Positions 58,425 to 64,000 of a stretch of 64,000 bases of DNA are shown piece after piece. The position numbers and the translations under genes were made by a program. Location: NCBI RefSeq assembly GCF_900141755.1, contig NZ_LT670844.1, positions 1,240,001 through 1,304,000 on the forward strand, in the 5' to 3' direction. The first letter of the stretch is position 1, and each line of letters begins with the position of its first letter. The notes beneath the pieces are model-generated. The model worked only from the letters and a program-made list of their open reading frames with translations, was not told the origin of the DNA and ran no database searches. The stretch comes from Bradyrhizobium lablabi (lineage in GTDB: Bacteria; Pseudomonadota; Alphaproteobacteria; Rhizobiales; Xanthobacteraceae).

Positions 58425-59078
58425 TCAGACGGAGACCGGCACGCGGTAGGAATTCAAAACGTCGGCGATGTCGTTGGCGAAATTGCCGGATTCGGTGCCG
58501 GTGGAAATCCAAAATTGCTGTTCGATCACGCCTGGAATCGACTGTTGTTTCAAATTCGGATCGCGACCCTTAGAGGCATATCGGCGTGTGACCATGCGAA
58601 TGATCGCGTCTTCAATATCTTCCGGAATATCGGCAAAGCCGCCGACAAATTTCGCGACGATCGGCCAAGCCGCCCATTTTCGCGGGTAGAAGTTCAGGCT
58701 ATCGAGCCTGATCAGAGTGCCGGTATCGTAATTGACGCGGAAATCTGTGTTCTCGACAAGCGCGATTCCATTTTCCACGACGGAAATAATCGGAGCAATC
58801 ACCGGCCAGCGCGATAACTGAAGGACGTCAACACCACCGGGCAACGTATATTGGAACGGTTCGCGATCCGGCCAGAATTCATCCTGCAACTGCTCGGCCT
58901 GGAATTTTCTGTTGCAGTATTGCGAAGCTGCGGCGGATGCGCTGGTGATATAGCGCTTCAGCGTGGCGTCCTTCGAATTGTCTAAAATCGAAAGCTCGTC
59001 TTTCACCTCGTCGATCGTCGTCAGATCATAATTCTGAAGCGCCGTCGAAAGCAGCGTGGTTATTACCTTGATGCCCAT
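58425..59078 (-). CDS. gp6-like head-tail connector (217 residues)
   Basis: Opens with TIDEVKDELSILDNSKDATLKRYITSASAAASQYCNRKFQ, the helical start of the HK97 gp6/phage gp6-like connector family. WPVIAPIISVVENGIALVENTDFRVNYDTGTLIRLD is the beta part, and an extended C-terminal helix (DAIIRMVTRRYASKGRDPNLK) ends it. It sits under the portal as an adaptor ring. Confidence 0.85.
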   Translation of the reverse strand: MGIKVITTLLSTALQNYDLTTIDEVKDELSILDNSKDATLKRYITSASAAASQYCNRKFQAEQLQDEFWPDREPFQYTLPGGVDVLQLSRWPVIAPIISVVENGIALVENTDFRVNYDTGTLIRLDSLNFYPRKWAAWPIVAKFVGGFADIPEDIEDAIIRMVTRRYASKGRDPNLKQQSIPGVIEQQFWISTGTESGNFANDIADVLNSYRVPVSV

Positions 59079-59087
59079 CGGATATTA

Positions 59088-60479
59088 TCAGTCGAACGCG
59101 ATGGCGAGCGCGCCGGTGGCGGTGCCAAACTTCGCGACAATTCCAGCGAGACATGGCCAATCGATGTTGTAGACGGTGCCGATCGCCGTGGCGGTCGGGA
59201 TAGTCAGGATGGCGTTGGCTGCCGCCGCGGCGCCGGTCGTTGCCACGTCATTGATGGTGATGGGCGCGACCGCAGTCACGGTATTGACGATGATCCGGAT
59301 GGCGCGGCCGGGCGTACCCTTGATGACCGTATCGGCGGTGACGTTAAGGCTCGAGGAATTGCCGCCGGAGCGGACGTCCGCGGCGCCGGAAGATCCGCGC
59401 GCGCGGCCAAGCGCAAATAGCGGTCGCTTGGGATCGGTCGCGTTTGGATCGTTGAGCCAAACCAGCGTATCCTCGGTGCCGAGCGGCGAGGCGCCAGCGG
59501 TCGGAACATTGAGCCCGAAGGCATCGTAGGTCGCGAACAGCGAGGCGTTGTTGACGATCGGATTGACCAGGTTGACCGTGACCGGCCCGGCGCCCACGGC
59601 TGGCGTGTTGTTCTTCGAAACGATTACTTCTTCGATTGCGGCGCCGGATGCGGTCGCGCTCAGGATCAGCGGCTGGCCAATCACCAGCCCATTAATCCAC
59701 GGATTGTTCGTAAACTGAATAGTGGCAGCGCCAGCGACCGTCGAGGTGACGGCCATCTGCTGATTGTTCTTTCCCTGAATATTGCGGTCTGCATCGAGCG
59801 TCCAATTCGAGGCGAGGCCAGTGGATAGGGGCGGACCCCCGCTGTTCGATGCGAATTCGGACGCGATAGCGGCACCGATGCCCTGCGCCATCGGACCTTC
59901 GCCGGAGAAATCCCGCTCCTGGTTGAAAAGAAATGTTTGCACCGCATAGGGCTGCGTGTGCGTGAAAAGCGCGCCGCCTGTGGCAAACGCCACGGCCACG
60001 CTCGTATTGAGAACGACGGCCGTGATGCGCGCGGGCTCATAGTTCGCAGTGCCGGGTTCGAAATTGAGCGTGCCGCCAACCTTGAACCCTGAGGTATTGG
60101 CAATGGCCAGAGTCGCGGTAGCCGCGGCGGCTGCGACTGTGGTGGTGGATGTCGCGATGAATTCCTGCGCGAATTGCGCCGCTCCGGTCACAACGCCTTG
60201 ACCGGGGATCTGATCGGCACCGGTAGCGCGCTGCCGGTCGAGATTTCCCCTGACGTTGACCAGTTGCGCAACGCCGCCCTGCAGCACGCCGTTCGCCGTT
60301 CCGGGCAACGCCTGATCGTCAGCGTTGTGAAACTGCGCCACCGTAGCCATCGCACCGGTCACGCCATCCTTGGTCGGAGATCCGACCGCAATCAGATTGT
60401 CGATGGTGCTCGCCGTAGAGGCGCCGGCGGGGCCAGTGGGGACGCCATTGGTAAGATTTACGGTCGTGATGTTTGTCAT
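59088..60479 (-). CDS. Large beta-rich virion protein (463 residues)
   Basis: The protein is rich in alanine, threonine and glycine. It contains AATATLAIANTSGFKVGGTLNFEPGTANYEPARITAVV and, near the C-terminus, VKGTPGRAIRIIVNTVTAVAPITINDVATTGAAAAANAIL, stretches common in phage decoration or fibre-like capsid proteins. No enzymatic motif. Its place between capsid and connector genes suggests a head decoration or internal protein. Confidence 0.65.
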   Translation of the reverse strand: MTNITTVNLTNGVPTGPAGASTASTIDNLIAVGSPTKDGVTGAMATVAQFHNADDQALPGTANGVLQGGVAQLVNVRGNLDRQRATGADQIPGQGVVTGAAQFAQEFIATSTTTVAAAAATATLAIANTSGFKVGGTLNFEPGTANYEPARITAVVLNTSVAVAFATGGALFTHTQPYAVQTFLFNQERDFSGEGPMAQGIGAAIASEFASNSGGPPLSTGLASNWTLDADRNIQGKNNQQMAVTSTVAGAATIQFTNNPWINGLVIGQPLILSATASGAAIEEVIVSKNNTPAVGAGPVTVNLVNPIVNNASLFATYDAFGLNVPTAGASPLGTEDTLVWLNDPNATDPKRPLFALGRARGSSGAADVRSGGNSSSLNVTADTVIKGTPGRAIRIIVNTVTAVAPITINDVATTGAAAAANAILTIPTATAIGTVYNIDWPCLAGIVAKFGTATGALAIAFD

Positions 60480-60483
60480 GAGA

Positions 60484-60834
60484 TCAGATCATCCGCTTTG
60501 TAACGAGCGTCAGAACGCGATCGGCGGTCTGGGCAACGGGCGCCGCCGCCGTACCGGATCGAACCTTGATCATATTGATGCCGCGCCAGATGGCAGGATC
60601 CAGCGCGATATATTGCCCAAGCGCCGCAGTCACGGAAACGACCGCGGAAATGCTCTGCATTTCACCCCAAGTCGCACCACCATCAGCACTTACTTGAAAC
60701 GATAGGCCCGCAGCATCCCATGCTGCCGGCATGGCGATGCCCGTCAAAACGCTGTCGCCGAGTGGCGCTGCCGCCGAGAGCGACGTCCCGTTGGCAATCG
60801 TAACCGATACCGGAGTGATGCCGATCGCGCCCAT
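60484..60834 (-). CDS. Small virion protein (116 residues)
   Basis: Begins MGAIGITPVSVTIANGTSLSAA and has GLSFQVSADGGATWGEMQSISAVV, then WRGINMIKVRSGTAAAPVAQ. A small beta-sandwich seems likely. It ends 4 bases before the start of the larger gene downstream. Probably a decoration component. Confidence 0.6.
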   Translation of the reverse strand: MGAIGITPVSVTIANGTSLSAAAPLGDSVLTGIAMPAAWDAAGLSFQVSADGGATWGEMQSISAVVSVTAALGQYIALDPAIWRGINMIKVRSGTAAAPVAQTADRVLTLVTKRMI

Positions 60835-60865
60835 TCGGATTTTCCTTGATTTGAATTCGGGGAAT

Positions 60866-60887
60866 GACGCGGCCCGAAGGCCGCATC
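60866..60887 (-). terminator. cUUCGg-capped hairpin after the gene ending at 60910
   Basis: On the minus strand GAUGCGGCC-UUCG-GGCCGCGUC forms a 9-bp stem with one U-G pair and a UUCG tetraloop, 23 bases after the stop codon. No strong U run follows, so it may act as an mRNA stabiliser and not a full terminator. Confidence 0.6.
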
Positions 60888-60909
60888 ATCCGATCAACCA
60901 GTGACCGCA

Positions 60910-61665
60910 TCAGCGGTTCGACCAGAGATCCACCTTGTCGACGAGAAGCGTTGCGAGGCCCGTGCTAATCGTTTTGTAAACGGCGATATACGGTTGCAGG
61001 ATCGCGTTGGCTCCGGTGGCGGCGAAGGCGATCGAACCTGTCGGATTGACGCGATTGCCATCGAAATAGAAGCCGATGTCTGTCACATCGGCGCAATTGA
61101 AGCGGAAGATGTGGAAGTTTGTATCGAGCGTAATTGCCGATCCGGCATTGGATGCGGCGATCGAATTCTGCGTAACGCCGTCCTGCGAGCGAAGAAGCAG
61201 GTTATTATTGGCCGTACAGCCAAACTCCAGGTACTTCACATTGTTGTCGGGGCCATTGATCCAGGCTGCGGCAAGTCCCATCACCATTTGAACGCCAGCG
61301 GCGCTCGGTGGCACCGAAAGGGCGGCGCGAGCCTCCCAAACCGTACCCTTGGTGACGTCGATCGCGAGATTGTCGTTCCAGTACAGAACAGCGTCCTGTT
61401 GTTCGCTGGTCGCGGTAAGAGCCAATTGAACTTGGCCGCCGCTCGCATTGGGCGCGAGCGCAACGGTCGGAAGGCCGGCACCAACGATTTTCTTGACCCA
61501 AGGATAACCGGCCGAGGGCGTGCCGGCGGCGGGAATGCCAGCGGTGTGGCCCGCGCCGATGAATTCCTCTGCGAACATCAGCGGCGACATCGGCATGACG
61601 GTTTCAAAGGTGTTTTTCTCGAAGAAAGTCTCGATGCCATTACGAAATTGCGAACCGGTGCTCAT
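60910..61665 (-). CDS. Virion protein with lectin-like beta fold (251 residues)
   Basis: Opens with STGSQFRNGIETFFEKNTFETV; the main part (about 45-250) is a beta-sandwich pattern with VWEARAALSVPPSAAGVQMVMGLAAAW and FHIFRFNCADVTDIGFYFDGNRV. Together these recall concanavalin-like carbohydrate-binding folds used in capsid decoration. Role inferred. A UUCG hairpin follows its stop. Confidence 0.6.
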   Translation of the reverse strand: MSTGSQFRNGIETFFEKNTFETVMPMSPLMFAEEFIGAGHTAGIPAAGTPSAGYPWVKKIVGAGLPTVALAPNASGGQVQLALTATSEQQDAVLYWNDNLAIDVTKGTVWEARAALSVPPSAAGVQMVMGLAAAWINGPDNNVKYLEFGCTANNNLLLRSQDGVTQNSIAASNAGSAITLDTNFHIFRFNCADVTDIGFYFDGNRVNPTGSIAFAATGANAILQPYIAVYKTISTGLATLLVDKVDLWSNR

Positions 61666-61727
61666 GGTATTCTCCTAACCGACCGCTCGATGACGGCCGC
61701 CAATGGTTGACGATTTGGAGGGTGAAA

Positions 61728-61751
61728 CGGAGCGGCCCGAAGACCGCTCCG
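61728..61751 (-). terminator. cUUCGg-capped hairpin after the gene ending at 61759
   Basis: On the minus strand CGGAGCGGUC-UUCG-GGCCGCUCCG forms a 10-bp stem with one U-G pair and a UUCG tetraloop, 8 bases after the stop, followed by UUUC. Confidence 0.65.
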
Positions 61752-61758
61752 GAATTCA

Positions 61759-62244
61759 TCAGTTGGAATAGGTGCTCGGAGGCGTTGCGGCCTGGTAGGA
61801 GCCGAGAACCAGAAGTTCAGCGCGCGTGACGTTCGCGGCGTTCGACGCTCCGGTTGAAATCGCGATCGAACGGAAGCCGTTCGCAACGTCCATGCAGGCT
61901 TCCGGCGTGATTTCGAACACGACGAGCTTGTCTTTCAGCGTCGCGTCCGTGGTGAACGAAGCTGCGGCAACCTGCGCGATCAGCGCGTCGGAAACGGAGG
62001 TATCGTTGACCAACCAAGTCGGTACAGCGGTGATCGCCTTCGAACCGGTGCCAGAAACGTCCTTGGCCTGCAGGATCGAGAACTGAACGGTCGCGGCGTT
62101 GCCCTGGTTGACCTCGGCGACGATGTACGCCTTGAGAGCGTTCTTCAGGCTGCGATAAGAGCTCGTGCGGCCAGCGGCGTCGGCCGCGGCGGCGAGAAGA
62201 GAAACGGGCGGCAACTGAGCCGCAAGTGAAAACTGGCGTGCCAT
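61759..62244 (-). CDS. Virion protein next to the major capsid gene (161 residues)
   Basis: The protein begins ARQFSLAAQLPPVSLLAAAADAAGRTSSYRSLKNALKAYIV and contains VQFSILQAKDVSGTGSKAITAVPTWLV. It is soluble, helical then beta. Similar proteins follow capsid genes in some phages and may be capsid decoration. Hairpins flank it on both sides, so it likely has its own mRNA segment. Confidence 0.65.
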   Translation of the reverse strand: MARQFSLAAQLPPVSLLAAAADAAGRTSSYRSLKNALKAYIVAEVNQGNAATVQFSILQAKDVSGTGSKAITAVPTWLVNDTSVSDALIAQVAAASFTTDATLKDKLVVFEITPEACMDVANGFRSIAISTGASNAANVTRAELLVLGSYQAATPPSTYSN

Positions 62245-62341
62245 GGTGAGTGGTCCTTTGCGATAAGGGGGCTACACCAGCAACCCCACTTTGAAAAAAT
62301 ATCGTCTGGTGACGAAGGCTAAGCGTTTGCCGCCAGGGAAG

Positions 62342-62395
62342 CGGACGAGCGTCCGTTTGCCGAGAGGCAAGAACCTCCCGGCCGAAGCCGGGAGG
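62342..62395 (-). terminator. Three adjacent tetraloop hairpins after the capsid gene
   Basis: Downstream of the capsid stop the minus strand reads, in order, a 9-bp stem with UUCG loop (62395-62374), a 5-bp stem with UCUC loop (62370-62357) and a 5-bp stem with GCUC loop (62355-62342). The first is perfect and ends with UUCUU. It may end or slow transcription, or protect the capsid mRNA 3' end. Confidence 0.65.
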
Positions 62396-62422
62396 GAGTG
62401 TTCGAAAAATGAAGAGAAGGAC

Positions 62423-63805
62423 TCAGCGAGCCGCGATCACAACGAACGGAGATTCGGTATTGCCACCCTTGAAACGGGTCCGGGCAGCAGTCCACATGGG
62501 CTTTCCATCGACGCGGTAGGTGATGCGGAAGACCATTTCGTCGGTATTGAACGAAACGTGCATCGAAGTAGCCATCTGCACGCCGCCCTTGTCGACCAGC
62601 ATGTACTGGCTGAGATCGACCAGCGCGATGTCGCCGGGAACGCCGAGTGCGGGATTGTATTCGGTCGTCACGATCGGACGGCCCTTCAAAGTCGCGAACG
62701 GCGCGGCAGAGATGCCACCGGGCGGCATATAGACCAATGCACCGCCGGTTCCGACTGCGCCATTCAGCGCCGCCAACTGAGGCTCCATGTCCTGATTGAT
62801 GAGCCACACGGCATTGCTGCGCGAACGCGAATTGCAGCGCGTCCACATCTTATCGATGTTCTCCTTGACGACCGTCCCGGCCTGCTGCCCCTGTTCTTTG
62901 GCGACAGATACGAGCGCCGGCGCATTGAGGAAGCCGAGCGGCTGACCGGCACCGGTGCCTTCGACGATCGCGTCTTCCGTCATGAACATGACTTCTTCCG
63001 AGAATGCCTGCGCAGCGATCGACGTCAACGCCGTCGAGTCCTGAAGGAGCTCGTCGGTCACGGTCATCTTCGAAATGAGTTTCTTCAGATCGAATTCGAC
63101 CATGCGGAACTTCGGGCGGGACTCTGTACCGGTCACGCCCTCAGCCGCCCAGTTGGAGGCGACACCGCCCCAACGTGAACCGGTGGCGCGGCTGGTTTCG
63201 TCGACGCCGGGGATCTTCAGACCGTTCGCATTGGCGCTGATTGGCGTCTTGCTAACGCGGCTGATGATCTCGCCCATGTCGTGGGCAAGCATGAAGATCG
63301 AAGCGGCGAAGTCCACCTGAACGAGGAAGCCGCCACCAGTGGGATCAACTTCGCCGGCGCCGGTTGGCGCGCGAACGAGGCGGGAGTCGGTGCTCGATCC
63401 CTTGCTGGCGTAATAATTGAAGATCGACTGAAGCTGCTCTCCGAAAGAGCCGAAGTTCTTGGTCTTGTCGGGCGTAATGCCGAGGCCCTTGCGCGCGATG
63501 CTCAGGCAGTCGTCATATACAGCCTTGCGACCTTCGCGGGAACCGTAGTTGCGCGCTTCCGCAACCAGGCTCGAGAGAGTGCGCTCGGAGGTAACGGGCT
63601 CATGGCGGCCATTGTCGCCGCCTTCGCTGCCATCAAGAGGACGGGCCAGCGCCGCCGACGCCGACTGCGCGCGTTCGGCGCGCTCGATCTTACCCTTGAT
63701 CACAAGGATCTCGGCCTCTTTCGCGGCGAACGCCGCCTCGTCGTCGACCAAACCGGCCAGTTCGTCACTTGCCGCGGCGTGCGCCCGGCGGAGTTCCTTA
63801 AGCAT
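62423..63805 (-). CDS. Major capsid protein, HK97 fold
   Basis: The 460-residue protein opens with a helical coiled-coil region (MLKELRRAHAAASDELAGLVDDE... to about residue 50), the delta/scaffold domain usual in HK97-type capsids, which is cut off on maturation. The shell part contains EVDPTGGGFLVQVDF, AEEGVT-like SNWAAEGVTGTESRPKFRMVEFDLKKLISKMTVTDELLQD and the C-terminal FRITYRVDGKPMWTAARTRFKGGN. It should form the icosahedral head. The gene to its right (partial) is expected to be the protease. Confidence 0.93.
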   Translation of the reverse strand: MLKELRRAHAAASDELAGLVDDEAAFAAKEAEILVIKGKIERAERAQSASAALARPLDGSEGGDNGRHEPVTSERTLSSLVAEARNYGSREGRKAVYDDCLSIARKGLGITPDKTKNFGSFGEQLQSIFNYYASKGSSTDSRLVRAPTGAGEVDPTGGGFLVQVDFAASIFMLAHDMGEIISRVSKTPISANANGLKIPGVDETSRATGSRWGGVASNWAAEGVTGTESRPKFRMVEFDLKKLISKMTVTDELLQDSTALTSIAAQAFSEEVMFMTEDAIVEGTGAGQPLGFLNAPALVSVAKEQGQQAGTVVKENIDKMWTRCNSRSRSNAVWLINQDMEPQLAALNGAVGTGGALVYMPPGGISAAPFATLKGRPIVTTEYNPALGVPGDIALVDLSQYMLVDKGGVQMATSMHVSFNTDEMVFRITYRVDGKPMWTAARTRFKGGNTESPFVVIAAR

Positions 63806-63898
63806 GTAGAGTCTCCATAGGAAAATGCTGCGCCAAACGCGCAGCGGTTAAACATCCGCCGGGACAGCGAATGAATTCAGTGAATTGAATTTCGAGAT

Positions 63899-64000
63899 TT
63901 AGACCGCTTCGGCCTGTGCTTTGCGCGCGCGCGCGATACGTTCGCGGCGTTCACGCGCCGCCTTCTGATCGTCCAAAACGATCACATCGGGCTTTCCACT
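63899..64000 (-). CDS. C-terminal end of the gene upstream of the capsid gene (possibly prohead protease)
   Basis: An open frame enters from the right edge and ends at a TAA (63901-63899). The visible 33 residues are SGKPDVIVLDDQKAARERRE and then a basic alanine/arginine helix ending QAEAV. In HK97-type phages the gene immediately before the capsid gene encodes the prohead protease, so that is the likely identity; the visible part has no diagnostic motif. Confidence 0.5.
   Translation of the reverse strand, partial: SGKPDVIVLDDQKAARERRERIARARKAQAEAV

Larger units (their letters stand above)
30903..64000. mobile_element. Siphovirus-type prophage (left end inside the window, right end outside)
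   Basis: From about 31.0 kb to the right edge nearly all recognisable genes are phage functions: HK97 capsid, gp6-like connector, tail terminator, tail tube, G/T chaperones, tape measure, DUF1833, NlpC/P60, I/J-like tip, fibres, endolysin and spanins. The left boundary must fall between the hpnC start (30902) and the first phage-like gene (31003). I see no tRNA, integrase or duplicated attachment sequence. Terminase, portal and the lysogeny module must lie to the right. Whether the element is intact cannot be judged. Confidence 0.88.

Overview
The window is chromosomal DNA of an alphaproteobacterium of the Bradyrhizobium/Rhodopseudomonas group, interrupted at about 31 kb by a tailed-phage genome that runs off the right edge. 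The assignment rests on the high-GC coding sequence, the complete hopanoid locus hpnC-hpnD-hpnE-shc-hpnG with hpnH, hpnN and hpnO, and several small secreted proteins of the type found in that group. It is inference from gene content and protein resemblance; no search was run.

Region 1 (1-17.9 kb) is ordinary chromosome with loosely related genes: a partial gene, an SBF-like sodium symporter, a paralogous type I glutamine synthetase, two small exported proteins, a gamma-glutamylcyclotransferase, an RND efflux adaptor/pump pair with a 4-bp overlap, a Tat-exported amidohydrolase, an exported serine hydrolase of the beta-lactamase class C fold, short conserved proteins, and a large exported beta-propeller protein with one CxxCH haem site. 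Several intergenic stretches carry short repeats or decayed sequence.

Region 2 (18.0-30.9 kb) is the hopanoid lipid locus. On the minus strand hpnC, hpnD, hpnE, shc and hpnG follow one another with 1- or 4-bp overlaps or a short gap. They encode the route farnesyl diphosphate -> presqualene diphosphate -> hydroxysqualene -> squalene -> hopene, followed by hopanoid nucleoside processing. On the plus strand ispH (last step of the MEP isoprenoid pathway) precedes hpnH (adenosylhopane synthesis). hpnN (transport to the outer membrane), a DUF2147 protein and hpnO (aminotransferase for aminobacteriohopanetriol) complete the set. The plus and minus genes overlap tail to tail at hpnH/hpnG and at the DUF2147 gene/hpnN.

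Region 3 (about 31.0-64.0 kb) is a siphovirus-type prophage with an HK97-fold capsid. Plus-strand genes from 31.0 to 34.1 kb form a small accessory arm with three HNH-type nucleases and zinc-ribbon peptides. Everything to the right is a minus-strand late operon, read from right to left: (protease end) - capsid - several virion proteins - head-tail connectors - tail terminator - tail tube - tail chaperones - tape measure - tail tip proteins - a fused I/J-like tip protein - three tandem paralogues - tail fibres - SGNH hydrolase - endolysin - nested Rz/Rz1 spanins - HNH-AP2 nuclease - small membrane proteins - M15 peptidase - HTH/metallophosphoesterase - SprT-like protein. Terminase, portal, integrase and repressor are not in the window, and I found no attachment site.

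The strongest novel-looking signals are in the phage. The tail-chaperone pair has a clear -1 frameshift geometry, with a T run followed by a perfect 8-bp hairpin. Three virion genes are each followed by a cUUCGg-capped hairpin. Five putative HNH or GIY-YIG nucleases sit in one phage, and tiny translationally coupled ORFs occur at gene junctions.
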